From Entamoeba histolytica HM-1:IMSS (Eukaryota; Evosea; Mastigamoebida; Endamoebidae), in the NCBI RefSeq assembly GCF_000208925.1, contig NW_001914919.1, positions 1 to 64,000 of the forward strand: a stretch of DNA of 64,000 nucleotides, given 5' to 3'. The notes below the pieces were generated by a model. The model was not told where the DNA came from, made no database searches, and saw only the letters and a list, made by a program, of their open reading frames with translations. The position numbers were made by a program, and so were the translations under genes. This document shows, piece by piece, positions 10,653 to 21,200 of the stretch (position 1 is the first letter of the stretch; every line of letters starts with the position of its first letter).

Positions 10653-10752
10653 NNNNNNNNNNNNNNNNNNNNNNNNNNNNNNNNNNNNNNNNNNNNNNNN
10701 NNNNNNNNNNNNNNNNNNNNNNNNNNNNNNNNNNNNNNNNNNNNNNNNNNNN
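10653..10752. other. Assembly gap (100 N)
   Basis: A run of exactly 100 N interrupts the 3' part of epsin 1. The round number suggests a placeholder, so true distance and reading frame across it are unknown. Confidence 0.95.
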
Positions 10753-11827
10753 ATCTCTTTTATATTAATCACATCAATGAATAAAACAAGAATGAAATAA
10801 AACAAAATAATATAATATAATAGCAAGAATAATAATAATTATATTGATAGAAAATATAAACTTGAATAATATTGGTTTAAATGAACAAATGAATCTAATT
10901 CTTTAAAAACAATTATAAATATATTAAAATACTATTTCAATGAAATTGAAATAAAATAAGTACAAATTGTTACTTTTATTAAATTAAAATAATTATTATT
11001 CATGACTATTCATAGAGTGAATGATTTTCTTGTTATATTCTTATTATTTTAATTATAAAATAAATATGATTATTTGTTCTATTTAAAAGGTATTAAATTT
11101 ATTGTTTATTTGTTTAATGAATAACTGACATTGGTTATGAATTATTCAAATTACGATTTTTTATTCAATAATCAATAGCAAATTATTATGTAACTAATAT
11201 TCAAATCACTCATTGAGTGTTTATTTTATGAATATTGCAATATGTATTGTTTGTCATACTATTATTTCTTCATTTATAAATATTTTATTTAGTAAATAAA
11301 CAATTTGAATGAATCAATTTTGTGATACAATAAAATTAAAATGTTAATGATTCAACAAATTTATAAATAAATTCATTCAATTCTTGATTCACTGTATTAA
11401 CATTTCCATCATTTGATTATTCATTTTAGTTTACCACTCCAACATGGAATTTGTCTTCAATATAATGAGAAAATTGTCAAATAAATTTCAGATTAACCAT
11501 TAAATAATAAAAACTAAAAAAAACAACAAAATGGTTTGTTAAAACAACAAAACTATTTTTGTTGTAAGAAAATAGAATATCATTAATAACCAACACCAAA
11601 TCATTGAATTAATTAAGTGTAAAATTAAACATATATCTGTTTCATTAAATTCAACTCCTTATTCCTTTTATTTTCTGTGAAGACTAATTATGCTATTTTA
11701 TAAAGAAACTAACTAATAAAAAGGGGGTAAAAGTAAACAATTTAATTTTTCGTTTTGTTTTATTTTTGTTATTACCAGATTAAGATAATAAAGATATTTA
11801 ATGATAATAATCTAATCTTGTTAATCA
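10753..11827. other. AT-rich intergenic region
   Basis: No intact gene. The first 50-100 bases are probably the 3' end of epsin 1. On the minus strand around 11340-11470 there is a protein-like but stop-broken stretch (for example NTVNQELNEF), which may be a decayed gene fragment. The last part is the upstream region of the polyprenyl synthase gene; I see no exact TATA or initiator match. Confidence 0.5.
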
Positions 11828-12877
11828 ATGGAACAACTTGTATTACTTGTTGAAGAAAAATTAAAAGAGATTTTTGAAGAAGAACGTAAAAGAAGTACTT
11901 GTCATCAATTTCAAGCAGAATGTATTGATATAATGGAGAAATTTGTTATGGGACCAGGTAAAAGACTCAGACCATTAAGCTTACTTTTGTTCTTCATTGG
12001 AGGAGGAGGAAAGATTGAAGAACAAAAGAACATAATTCGTACAGCATGTGCAATGGAGTTATTACATGACTCTACACTTGCACATGATGATATAATGGAT
12101 GAAGATGAAATGAGACGAAATGCACCAACAATAGTAAAGACATTTTATGATAAATACATTGAAAGAAATAAAGAAGATGTCAAAACAGAAAAATTTTTAT
12201 TTATGTCTCGTGGTACTACCTATGCTAGTTCCCTTGCTATTATGACAGGCAATATTCTTTATTCAATGGCACAACGACTTTGTTTAGAGTCTGGAACTAA
12301 TATAGCAGAAATGGTGTTAGAATTATTTAGTGTATTAAACTATGGACAAATACTTGATATGAGTGGTTTAAATACTGTAGAAGAGTATAACTTAAATATT
12401 ATTATGAAAACTGCCATTTTCTTTAAGACAACTGCTTCCATTGGATTGACATTAGCTGGTAGATCAGAACATGATATTGAACTTGGAAAGGAATGGGGAG
12501 AACATTTTGGAATTGCATTCCAAATGAGAGATGATTTACTTGATATTGATCCATTAAATGGTAAGTTAAGAAAAATGGGAAGCGATATCAAAGAAGGAAA
12601 GAAAACAGCAGTTGTATGGACTGCATTAAAAGAAGGAGTATTGAGTAAAGAAGAGAAAGAGTTTGTAGAAGGAATTTTGAAATTAAATGAAAAAGCATTT
12701 GACAACCAAGAAGCGTTTACTAAATTCTTGAACATTCTTAGAGGAAAACCAAGTGAAGTTGTTAGACAAGAAATTAAGGAACATCACCAAAAGGCACTTG
12801 ATGCATTAAAACAACTTCAACTCAAAGAAGATGGTTTTTCATATTTAAAACAAATCACTGATTTGTTGTTACATTGA
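11828..12877 (+). CDS. Polyprenyl (geranylgeranyl/long-chain) diphosphate synthase
   Basis: 349 aa, intronless, ATG to TGA. It is an all-alpha trans-prenyltransferase that condenses isopentenyl diphosphate with an allylic diphosphate. Substrate-binding GKRLRP is at residues 44-49, the first aspartate-rich motif DDIMD at 87-91 and the second DDLLD at 235-239, followed by GSDIKEGKKT. Residues at positions -4 and -5 before the first motif are Thr and Ser rather than the aromatic Phe/Tyr of farnesyl synthases, which by the known chain-length rule suggests a product longer than C15. Entamoeba lacks sterol synthesis, so the product most likely serves protein prenylation or dolichol. The length is usual for the family. 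Confidence 0.88.
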   Translation: MEQLVLLVEEKLKEIFEEERKRSTCHQFQAECIDIMEKFVMGPGKRLRPLSLLLFFIGGGGKIEEQKNIIRTACAMELLHDSTLAHDDIMDEDEMRRNAPTIVKTFYDKYIERNKEDVKTEKFLFMSRGTTYASSLAIMTGNILYSMAQRLCLESGTNIAEMVLELFSVLNYGQILDMSGLNTVEEYNLNIIMKTAIFFKTTASIGLTLAGRSEHDIELGKEWGEHFGIAFQMRDDLLDIDPLNGKLRKMGSDIKEGKKTAVVWTALKEGVLSKEEKEFVEGILKLNEKAFDNQEAFTKFLNILRGKPSEVVRQEIKEHHQKALDALKQLQLKEDGFSYLKQITDLLLH

Positions 12878-15379
12878 GTTAATAAAAATAACTTGATTCT
12901 TTTCTTCTTTTAATATACTATTGTTGTTTTTAAACAACTAATCTAATTAAGAGTTTAATTGAATAAAACACAATAAAATTCAATACAATTTATAAAGTTG
13001 TGATAAACATTTTATTCATACTTCATGACACAAAAGTGTTTTTTCTTATAAATATTTACAAGTCAATGTATTGACTGAATAAGGTTCTAAGAAATTTATT
13101 TTATGATATATTCAATAATATATTCACTGTCTTTCAATATTCTATTCTTTTTAATATTTCATTATCTTCATTATAAATATGAAATGCTTCAATATTATTA
13201 AATAATATTCTTGAATAATGCTTCAAAGGAGTTAGTTTAAAATGAAATTATTCATATTCATTGAATCTTTTAACACCATTTTCTAAATTAATACAATCAT
13301 TAATACCATCAAATATATTGATATTATCATTATAACAATCCTTATTATTTCATTTTGAATATTGTTATGTTATTTCCAATTCTATTAGTATTAAGTTGTG
13401 TATCAACTTAAATAAACAAAAATATTTTTGGTTATTAAATGAGTAGAAAAAACGAAAAAAATTACTTCTCAGTACTTAAAATATTAACTCACATTAATAA
13501 TTAACTTTTTAAGAAATTTAATTGTTATAAACTGAGAGTACTAAATAATATAAAATATTATTTACCATGTCCTGTATTAAACATATTGATTTGTGTTGAT
13601 TTTAAGTATGTTTTTGTATTTGAAAAAGATTTTTTGTAAAATGTTTGATATAATTAATAATTTTTTGTAATAATTTAAAGCACAATCTAAGAATATCAAG
13701 AGTGTTTTAAGTCAATTATCTTTCTTCTTAATTCCTTTTTTTTTAATTTATCCATTCTTCCTCTCTTGAAAGATATATTGCTCATTATATTTCTTTTTGT
13801 GAAACATCTTTTTATTAGTTTTTATTGGTATTCTTCCACTGTTTTTTCCTTTGTTCTTATCTTGCTGACTTTTCTTAGATTTCTTACAACCGTTTAGACA
13901 TTTATTCATGTTATTTTTCCTTTTTTGTTTATTAGTCTATTTTTTAAATACTTACTATAACTTCTAAATATTGTTTTTATTGATTTTGTTTTATCATTTA
14001 AAATTATAACGTCTTTCCACCGTCTCAATTTCTTCTTCCTCTCTTTTTCCTTACTTTTTAATGCTTCTTCTTGATTTTGTTTATAAAGATATGTTAAACT
14101 TTTTATTTTCTTTTCTTCTAACATCATTCCATTTTCTATATGCTCTTATTATTTCTTTTTCTTTATTTTATTACGTCAGAAAATCTTCATATTTTTATCA
14201 TCCATCATCTTTCTATCATTTATTTCTTTATAGATTTAAGATAACTCTTTATTATACTTTATATTTGACTCTATGATTTTATTTTCTTTTCTTATTTCTT
14301 TTATTCACCAACAAATAATCAAGAAACTGATTTGAAAAAAAAAACAATGCCATCATTTAAAAATGACAGAAATGATATTCGAATTGAATAATTATATGTT
14401 CTGATAATTTGAATATTGATTTTATTATTCGATGACTATATAAGGTATTTGATATTATTCTAATTATATACACAAATATTGGATATAATAGTTATTTTAA
14501 ATTATTCATATATGGCGATAGATTATTCACTAATACTATAATGATAACTCCATTCTAGTATATAAATAATGATCATACCAAAAATATATAATTTAACATA
14601 ATTATATTTATGTCTCTAAATTTAAACTTGCCTTCATTCTGTATTTATTGACTAATTTAAAATAAAATATTAAAGTCAATAACCTGCTATCATTTCTAGT
14701 ATGTATTTAATTAATATATTTATGTTCTTTTTCATTTATTACATCTTATATTTTGTTACTATTTTATATTTTAATTGGATTGGTAAAGTAGAGAATCTTT
14801 AAATATATTAAATTTATTTTGGAAGAATAAAAATAAGATTTTTCATATTTACATGACAAATAGATATAACTATATATGTCTCTAACTATTGTAAATACAA
14901 TTAAATATACTATTTATCCGATAGACATAAACTTTCATTTTCTAAAGTACATTTATTTTTGTATTACATGCCTTTCAAAAAATACAGTGTCTTTGATAAG
15001 ATAATACTATAGTCTTTCACTTCTTGTAAATAATACAATTCAATGATATTATTTTAAATTAAAAATAATATTAGTTTGATGACTTATTAAATCATATTGA
15101 AAATTATATATTCTTTTTCAAATCAAAAACATAATAAAGTTTTTATTACCACTCAAATACATTGTATTTATTATAATAAATGTACTACTCTTAGTAATGA
15201 ATTTCTTTTTGAATTATATGACTTATCTTTCTTTAGTTTTAATAGAATTACGTAAATGAAATGATCAACAGAATAAAAATTCAGTATTATTTATTTTGAA
15301 GGAATATTAAACAACAATAATTTGAGAATTATTTAACTTTATAATTTAGTAAAACAGTCAAAAAAAAGGAAAAATTTTA
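12878..15379. other. Long AT-rich intergenic region with coding relics
   Basis: About 2.5 kb with no intact gene. A decayed minus-strand fragment is listed at 13134-13349. Another minus-strand pair of Lys-rich frames (13906-14127, then an overlapping frame ending near 13757) could be a frameshifted basic protein, but no family is recognisable. The stretch from 14280 to 15379 shows nothing coding. No tRNA-like element was found. Confidence 0.5.
13134..13349 (-). pseudogene. Decayed protein-coding fragment, unassigned
   Basis: One minus-strand frame reads as convincing protein except for a single internal TAA, including NINIFDGINDCINLENG before it and FHFKLTPLKHYSRIL and FHIYNEDNEILKRI after it, and it ends at a TGA at 13134-13136. 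The composition matches Entamoeba leucine-rich proteins and the broken gene at 5340-7200 rather than random AT-rich DNA. No start codon or upstream continuation is intact. Confidence 0.4.
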
Positions 15380-16390
15380 ATGATAAAAAATAAAAACTTA
15401 AAAATAAAAAATACATTCATAGTTCAAAGAATGATACATTGGATTGTATTTAGTCTTTTGATTTCTTTTGTTCTGGGATCTTCTCCTTCACTAAACCTTA
15501 CACAATCAATTGCATTATTAGTTGAAAATACACTCACATCAACGTTATCATTAACTAGTACATTGTTTGTTGCTTATTCAATGGTGTATCTTCGATTATT
15601 GTCTAAAGGAATATCAAACCAAATGATTTTCTGTTTATTATGTTGTTCATTTGTGAACCAATGTGTTGTTTTAGCGACGTTATTTATTCTTCAAACATCA
15701 CAAATGGTAGCAGACAATACATGTAAGTTTTTTGCCAGTGTTTTACAATTTACCGACTTAAGTCAATGTTTTTGGATTTTAGCTATTGGAGGACATATCG
15801 GTATGTCCTATTTTATCAAAAATAGTTCAATTAAAAAGAATTATTTTGTTTGTTCAAATATATTTGTTTGGGGAACTAGTTTAGTTTTAAGTATTATTCC
15901 AGTAAATAATTATGGAAAAAGTGATATTTGGTGTACTACAATAAGTAAATATTGGGATTTCTTTACATTATATATATTTGTTGCAGTTGTTGCAATACTT
16001 GTTATTATCATTTATGCAGCAATTATTATAAAGATTATTATAACTAACAAAAATATGAAATTACGTTATTTATTTACTTATAACAAAAATGATGATGTTC
16101 AATCTTATGAAATGGTTTCATTAGTAAGAAAAATGGCTATATATCCATTTCTTTATATTGTTTGTTGGATTGTTCCATTCTTTAATAGACTATTGCCTTT
16201 ATTTAAAATAACACCACCTTTCTGGATGGAATATGTCCATTGCTTCACTATTCCTTTATTGGGATTTGTTAATTGTTTGTATTATGCTAACGATGTTTCT
16301 TTAATTGTACGTTGGAGAAATTATTTTAGAAGTTGGGGAATGTGTTTTACTTGCATTGGTGATGAAGAAGAATTAATCAATGAAGATTAA
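15380..16390 (+). CDS. Seven-helix receptor, cAMP-receptor-like (class E/GCR1 type)
   Basis: 336 aa, intronless. After a short basic N-terminus come a hydrophobic segment (about residues 18-34) that may be a signal peptide and then seven further predicted helices. The sixth helix with YPFLYIVCWIVPFFNRL and the seventh with IPLLGFVNCLYYAN resemble the Dictyostelium cAMP receptor and fungal/plant GCR1 group. A Cys at the top of helix 3 (NTCKFF) and a WCT motif in the second external loop could form the usual disulphide. The C-terminal tail is short, ending acidic (GDEEELINED). It probably couples to the few heterotrimeric G proteins of Entamoeba; the ligand is unknown. A start at the second Met (codon 18) would also fit. 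Confidence 0.72.
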   Translation: MIKNKNLKIKNTFIVQRMIHWIVFSLLISFVLGSSPSLNLTQSIALLVENTLTSTLSLTSTLFVAYSMVYLRLLSKGISNQMIFCLLCCSFVNQCVVLATLFILQTSQMVADNTCKFFASVLQFTDLSQCFWILAIGGHIGMSYFIKNSSIKKNYFVCSNIFVWGTSLVLSIIPVNNYGKSDIWCTTISKYWDFFTLYIFVAVVAILVIIIYAAIIIKIIITNKNMKLRYLFTYNKNDDVQSYEMVSLVRKMAIYPFLYIVCWIVPFFNRLLPLFKITPPFWMEYVHCFTIPLLGFVNCLYYANDVSLIVRWRNYFRSWGMCFTCIGDEEELINED

Positions 16391-16637
16391 ATTCTTGTTA
16401 TAATCCATTTTTATTGGTTTATCTGTCTTTTCAAAGAAAATAATCAACTATGACTTACATAAAATTTAGGTTTTCATCATGTTGAGTAGTGAATCAACTT
16501 ATTTCTTCAGCATATTTTATTCTTTTTCTAATAAATTTTTTTTCAAACCTTCTCCATTTATCTCATTTTCTTTTCAAATAAGTATAACAAAACGAAAAAA
16601 CTAAAAATTTTAATCTTCTTTTCTTATTAAACTCATT

Positions 16638-16971
16638 ATGATACCTTTTATACCTAATGAAATTAATTTTCAAAACCTTTATACTATGGTTCTTGAACAA
16701 TGGTTTGGAGACATGAATACTGTCATTGCTACAGAAAATGAGAATATGGAAATGCTACTTGGAATGTTATTTTCATTATTTGCTGGCATACCCTCATTTT
16801 TCTTTGTTTGTTTTTAAGACACTTTTGTTGTTTTTCACAACCAAACAAAATAAATAGTCACTAAGACAATAGTTATGGAGTGGAATAACAATTCATGTAA
16901 AATTAGGAATGATCATAGGACTATGTACTTATTTGTTTTATTTTTCAATTACCCATGTCATCCAATTATAA
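16638..16971 (+). CDS. Small two-helix membrane protein (two exons, 88 aa)
   Basis: Exon 1 (16638-16805) and exon 2 (16873-16971) are joined by a 67-nt intron, 16806-16872, with GTTTG donor and TAG acceptor, in phase 0. The joined protein is 88 aa. The first 38 residues are polar; the first hydrophobic helix follows (MLLGMLFSLFAGIPSFF, completed by the next exon), then GITIHVKLGMIIGLCTYLFYF forms a second helix. Without the intron the frame stops three residues into it. The size and topology resemble small ER membrane-complex subunits, but I cannot match it to a named family. Confidence 0.6.
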
Positions 16972-17017
16972 TTGCCTTTATCATTAAACCAACATCTCAG
17001 AATGAAAAACAATAAAT

Positions 17018-17887
17018 TTAATCTTCAGCCTTCATTAAAAATAGCATTATCGTTGAAAAATTAGTTAATTTACTCATAGCCATTGTGGTATTCAATTGTT
17101 CTCCATTTTCATCTACTAATCCATATTTTGGTGAATTTACTAAATTAGTATTTGGTAATCCAAACTCAGTACAAATAACATCAATCACTTTACCACAAGT
17201 CCAATTTTTATTTATCCATAATGCTTTTCTTTGTTCATTTGGTAGTATAACTTCAAAATATAATCTACAATTGAATGGTACAGTTTTATTTCCAAGAGCA
17301 TTTTTTAAGATAAACGCCTTCTTTTGGGCACTTAATGTTTGTTTGTTTACAGGTTGAGTTGGGTAACTTTTTTGAGATTTGAAGAGAGTAGATTTCTCTA
17401 AAACAAAGTTAGTTAAAGAAAGTGGTGATGGTTTATTACACGTTTGAGTTTTATGTGTTAGAGCAACACAATGATGGGTTGATTGGTTTCTGTGCTCAAC
17501 ACAATAATTTTTATGACAACCTGCACAAACAATCTCAACAAGCTCTGTTTTTCCACAAAGGTTACAGATAAACCCTTCTTTTTTTGGTTCTAATCTACAA
17601 TTATTCTCAATATGATTATTAATAACAACATCAGGAATATCTCCTTTACCTAACTGAATATATTTTTGACAAATAGGACATTGAATAGACCCTTTTTCTT
17701 TTTGAAGCTCTTCTCTAGCTTTATCACATTGATGTGTTTTGATACATTTGTTACAAAAAGGGTTATGACAATAAGAGCATTTAATTGGAAGGAAGTCCAT
17801 TAAACCACAACCAAGACATTTTGTTCCAATGTCAAGTGTTTCTTGTGAACCACTCATTAACAAATACTTTCTTTTTTTAAGATTCAT
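17018..17887 (-). CDS. AN1-type zinc finger protein (ZFAND1/Cuz1-like)
   Basis: 289 aa from the first ATG. Two AN1 fingers are visible: CLGCGLMDFLPIKCSYCHNP then FCNKCIKTHQC, and CNLCGKTELVEIVCAGCHKN then YCVEHRNQSTHHC. Between them lies a Cys-pair segment CPICQKYI. The C-terminal third (from about residue 205) looks like a ubiquitin-like fold. Two AN1 fingers plus a C-terminal Ubl-like domain is the layout of ZFAND1/Cuz1, which recruits p97/Cdc48 and the proteasome under arsenite and other proteotoxic stress. A TATTTAA element sits only about 10 bases before the first ATG, so the true start may be the Met of MSGSQETL ten codons later (17857). Confidence 0.78.
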   Translation of the reverse strand: MNLKKRKYLLMSGSQETLDIGTKCLGCGLMDFLPIKCSYCHNPFCNKCIKTHQCDKAREELQKEKGSIQCPICQKYIQLGKGDIPDVVINNHIENNCRLEPKKEGFICNLCGKTELVEIVCAGCHKNYCVEHRNQSTHHCVALTHKTQTCNKPSPLSLTNFVLEKSTLFKSQKSYPTQPVNKQTLSAQKKAFILKNALGNKTVPFNCRLYFEVILPNEQRKALWINKNWTCGKVIDVICTEFGLPNTNLVNSPKYGLVDENGEQLNTTMAMSKLTNFSTIMLFLMKAED

Positions 17888-18031
17888 TGATTAAATATTA
17901 TCTATTGAAATATCTCATCAAATTATCAATCATTATTCTATTTTTAGAAGTATTGAATAATAATGATGTTTTTCTTTTTTTGAAATGAAAAGGTTCAGAT
18001 AGTTAAATTATATTCCTGTAAAAAATAAATT

Positions 18032-18295
18032 ATGACAATCATTGTTTTCTTAAAAACAAATGAAGAGAGCACCAGATTTAATTATTGGTATAAAGAAGTA
18101 TTTGTTGGCATTTCTGATTTATTAAGACTAGACCTTTCTTTTTCTGCTCAACAGATTCAAGATAATGTTGAAAAAGTTCAGAGGGAATATTCTGGAAAAT
18201 GTCATGACCTTCAAATCAAAGCAACAGTGCTTGCTCTTGAATCAGTGTTGAGAAATATTATTCGACAACAACTTCTTAGTGATTGTGAAAATTGA
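18032..18295 (+). CDS. Hypothetical protein, 87 aa
   Basis: Short ATG-to-TGA frame with balanced, protein-like composition: a beta-like start (MTIIVFLKT), then helix-forming segments with heptad-like spacing (AQQIQDNVEKVQREY, KATVLALESVLRNIIRQQL). It has no signal peptide, membrane helix or metal motif. It is convergent with the importin-alpha-like gene, only about 30 bases apart at the stops, typical of Entamoeba spacing. I do not recognise the family; a small complex subunit is likely from the size and helical content. Confidence 0.55.
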   Translation: MTIIVFLKTNEESTRFNYWYKEVFVGISDLLRLDLSFSAQQIQDNVEKVQREYSGKCHDLQIKATVLALESVLRNIIRQQLLSDCEN

Positions 18296-18326
18296 AATTA
18301 TTTTCTCATCAAAATAAATTAATAAA

Positions 18327-19766
18327 TTATTCTTCATCTAAATTTTCAGATGTATCATATTTTTCATAATAAGTCAATATCATTACAATATATTGTTTAC
18401 TAGTTTCATCTAGCTCAGTTTCATAAAGACGATGTAATGAATTATACAATCCTGTTGTGTCTAATATTTCTATAAAAGGTATATCATTAATGATCATAAA
18501 ACGAATCATTCTGTATAAACCTAATAATGCTTGTTTGGTTGTTCTAGGATCTCTCTCTTGAAGAATTCTATTTGTAGTTAAGAAGAAAAGAGATTTAGAA
18601 CATAATTTCTCAAATTGGTCTTGCTCACAAACAGAAAAGAAATTACAAAATGCAAGTATTGCCATTGCTTTACAATTAATGTCTTGTTCAGTATTGATAC
18701 ATAACATAACTTGATTCATTAAATCTTTTTTATTAATAATAGAACAAATATTAGGATATTCTGTTGAACATAAATTACTAATAACCCAAAAACAATTTTT
18801 TTTTACTAAAGGATCTTGAATGAACATAGCAACATCTTGCATCCATTTAATGAAATTTAATTCTACAACTTCTTTAGTAAGACTCATGTCCTCTTCCATT
18901 CTTAAGCAATTACCAACATATTTGATAAAATATTTTGCTAATAACATTTCTTTTGTTGAAAGAAGATTAGTTGTGCATTTGAGATATCCCTTGAACAAAT
19001 CCTTGAAAAATTGTGAACATAAAGTTAAAATCTCCTCATCAGACTCTTCAGAACATATGACAAAACATCCTAGAATATCTGAACACACTTGATAATCAGC
19101 ACAATCAAATACTAACACCAATAGCGTTAACAAAGATTCCATTTTTTTTATAGTTAATAATGGTTTTGAAACTAATAAACAAACAATTGCAAAAACAACA
19201 ACTCTCACAGTAGTGATACTAAGTGAATGATTGATTAAACTCGCAAGACGAACAACAAATGTATTGTAACAGACCTGCTTATACACACCTCCTTCTGAAG
19301 CAACATTTCCAACTATCCATGCGATTTGAGATTGAATTTTTTCATCTGAATTATCAAATAACTTTACAAATATTGGAAGAGTTGTTGGAGTAAAAACTTG
19401 TTTAGAAAATGCTGAATCAGTACCACTCCAATTAATAAATACAGTCAACGTGTCATGAACAATATTTTCATCAGGAGAGTCTAATAGTTTCATCAAACTT
19501 GGCATAACAGGTTTTGGAGAAATATTTCGTAAACAAAACAAAGCATCAATGGTTCTATTTTTTGTTGTGGGTTGTTGCACTTCATAGAGTGCTGCTTGGA
19601 TATAAGCTTCATTATAAATGTCTTTAGTTTCTGTATTTTGTGTTGATTCTTCAATAACCCGTTTTTTATTCAACATTTCTTCTCGTTTTGATTTTCTGAG
19701 GGCTTGTTTTTCATTAACAAGAGACATATAAAAACTACGCTGAAGAGATTCACGAAGATTAGTCAT
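18327..19766 (-). CDS. Importin-alpha-like ARM-repeat protein
   Basis: 479 aa, intronless. The N-terminus carries a basic importin-beta-binding-like segment (QALRKSKREEMLNKKR, about residues 21-36). From about residue 55 helical ARM repeats follow, for example VMPSLMKLL, IQSQIAWIVGNVASEGG and KKNCFWVISNLCS, the positions where importin alpha carries its conserved Trp/Asn ladder. The ladder is only partly kept: several repeats have lost Trp or Asn, and Cys and Val are unusually common, so cargo binding may differ from canonical import receptors. The C-terminus is acidic (ENLDEE), similar to other importin alphas. Length is slightly short for the family (about 520). A divergent nuclear import adaptor is the best call. 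Confidence 0.75.
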   Translation of the reverse strand: MTNLRESLQRSFYMSLVNEKQALRKSKREEMLNKKRVIEESTQNTETKDIYNEAYIQAALYEVQQPTTKNRTIDALFCLRNISPKPVMPSLMKLLDSPDENIVHDTLTVFINWSGTDSAFSKQVFTPTTLPIFVKLFDNSDEKIQSQIAWIVGNVASEGGVYKQVCYNTFVVRLASLINHSLSITTVRVVVFAIVCLLVSKPLLTIKKMESLLTLLVLVFDCADYQVCSDILGCFVICSEESDEEILTLCSQFFKDLFKGYLKCTTNLLSTKEMLLAKYFIKYVGNCLRMEEDMSLTKEVVELNFIKWMQDVAMFIQDPLVKKNCFWVISNLCSTEYPNICSIINKKDLMNQVMLCINTEQDINCKAMAILAFCNFFSVCEQDQFEKLCSKSLFFLTTNRILQERDPRTTKQALLGLYRMIRFMIINDIPFIEILDTTGLYNSLHRLYETELDETSKQYIVMILTYYEKYDTSENLDEE

Positions 19767-19830
19767 TTAACTAAGAAAAGAAAATTTAAGTTTAATTTTT
19801 TAAATAAAAAAATTGAATTTAGTTTTTAAA

Positions 19831-20130
19831 TTACTCTTCTTTGTCATGAGGACGATAATCAATTGGTATTTCTATTTGTTGGCTGGAAACAGAAAATGAT
19901 TTCTGTAGTTTCTCTGTTATTGGAATTGAATCTATCCATATTCTAGCGATTGTATTCATATCTTTCAAATTTAAAGATTTATCAACATCATATTTCTTCA
20001 AATTTCTTCGAGACAAAACATGTTTTTTCAATCGAAAGGAATCAGGCAAATTTGGTTTTGTTACTGGTTTAATTACTGATAAATCAAGAAATAATTGAAG
20101 AGAAGGTAATGCCTCTTTTGCTTTCTCCAT
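19831..20130 (-). CDS. Hypothetical basic protein, 99 aa
   Basis: ATG at 20128-20130 to TAA at 19831. It is basic in the middle (FRLKKHVLSRRNLKKYDV) and has an amphipathic segment with MNTIARIWIDSI. The LSRR..KK pattern followed by a Trp-containing helix is reminiscent of the N-terminal part of the RNase P/MRP subunit Pop4/Rpp29, but the core domain of that family is absent, so I do not assign it. It is divergent from the LAMTOR5-like gene with about 125 bases between the starts. Confidence 0.55.
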   Translation of the reverse strand: MEKAKEALPSLQLFLDLSVIKPVTKPNLPDSFRLKKHVLSRRNLKKYDVDKSLNLKDMNTIARIWIDSIPITEKLQKSFSVSSQQIEIPIDYRPHDKEE

Positions 20131-20255
20131 TAGTTATTGCTTTCTTCGATTTTCTACTGAAATGAGTATGATTAAATAAGAATGTCTTTTCAATCTGTGT
20201 TTTTTCATGAGTTTTTTCTTCAAATGAAAAGATTATCTGAAAAATCAAACTGGAA

Positions 20256-20519
20256 ATGAATGATCTAGAAGCGACAATTGTTAATCAAGAACTTCTATCT
20301 CATTTTGATGGATATGTCTGTAGTGACACTCGTGGTCTTTGTGTTGAAGCTCAAGGTATTATGCCAACCAAAAGTAGTGGTTTTAGCCAATCTGTAATGA
20401 ACTGTTCTAAAGAATTAACACAAAGTGATTCTCCAATAATTACTATTGAAGGAACAAATGGAGTTATTATGATCATGCAAAAAGGAGATATAACAATAGC
20501 AGCTACTCATAAAAAATAA
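20256..20519 (+). CDS. LAMTOR5/HBXIP-like Ragulator subunit
   Basis: 87 aa, a roadblock-type fold. The order GYVCSDTRGLCVEAQG, then a helix SVMNCSKELTQ, then PIITIEGTNGVIMI and GDITIAATHK follows human LAMTOR5 (GVLCTDSQGLNLG, LESDNGNIMI, GITVAVHK) almost position by position, and the length is that of the family. LAMTOR5 is one of five Ragulator subunits that dock Rag GTPases, and so TORC1, on lysosomes. Its presence suggests a Ragulator-Rag branch of nutrient sensing in this amoeba. The protein has no lipidation signal, as expected, since only LAMTOR1 carries one. Confidence 0.75.
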   Translation: MNDLEATIVNQELLSHFDGYVCSDTRGLCVEAQGIMPTKSSGFSQSVMNCSKELTQSDSPIITIEGTNGVIMIMQKGDITIAATHKK

Positions 20520-20556
20520 ATAAAAGAAAATAATTGAAGTTAAATATTTGCTTTAC

Positions 20557-20952
20557 TTAATTTTGTTCTGTTGGAACAATATCAACTTTTGATGAAAACC
20601 AATCCATTTTAAAGAACATAAAGTATAGTATCAAAAGTAATACAACTAATCCACAAATTAAATAAAAACAATGTCTATAAGTAAATTTCGCTCCAACTAC
20701 TTTACTAATTCCTTCAATACTCCTATTTGTTAAATCAACTAAACTTCTCATTTCTATTGCCTATTTCTATTAATTCTCTTTTAAAGTCTTTTAAGTAATA
20801 CAAACAGTTTCATCAATATTTTTATTACTATCACTAACTTTATCTAAAAGTGTATTTGTTGCGTTCTTCAGGGCAGCACTTTTTCTCTGAAGAATATCTA
20901 ATTGTTCATCATTTTCATTAATTAAAACTTCTTCATTAGTTATTACTGACAT
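20557..20952 (-). CDS. Bet1-like Q-SNARE (two exons, 116 aa)
   Basis: Exon 1 is 20952-20806 and exon 2 is 20760-20557; the 45-nt intron 20761-20805 has GTTTG donor and TAG acceptor, phase 0. The joined protein has a heptad SNARE helix (ENDEQLDILQRKSAALK, then LLDKVSDSNKNIDE, then MRSLVDLTNRSIEG) followed by a C-terminal anchor of about 22 hydrophobic residues and a short lumenal tail. The size, the near N-terminal position of the SNARE motif and the LxxKSAALK pattern fit Qc-type Bet1/Sft1 SNAREs of ER-Golgi traffic. Without the intron only the last half-helix and anchor would be annotated. Confidence 0.75.
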
Positions 20953-21200
20953 ATTCAGAAAAATTCTTATGAGTTTAACTTTTTTTTTTTTTTAAATCAG
21001 TTTTTTGTTTTTCTTGAATGAAAAGAATCTTAAAATAAAACAATTTTATTATCAATTTCAACAACTTTAATTGTTTGTTAAAAACAACCACAAATAGTAA
21101 CAAGAGTCATTAAAAAATTTTAGTTTTTGTGGATGAGGAGAAAAGAAAGCCAAAATTGGATGAAAATGTGCAAAAAAATCTAGATTCATCAAATCCTTGA

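Noticed and set aside
13906..14127. Lys-rich minus-strand ORF, overlapped by a second basic frame
   Set aside because: Composition could be a coiled-coil or nucleolar protein, but two frames are needed and no family is recognisable; mentioned only under the intergenic region.
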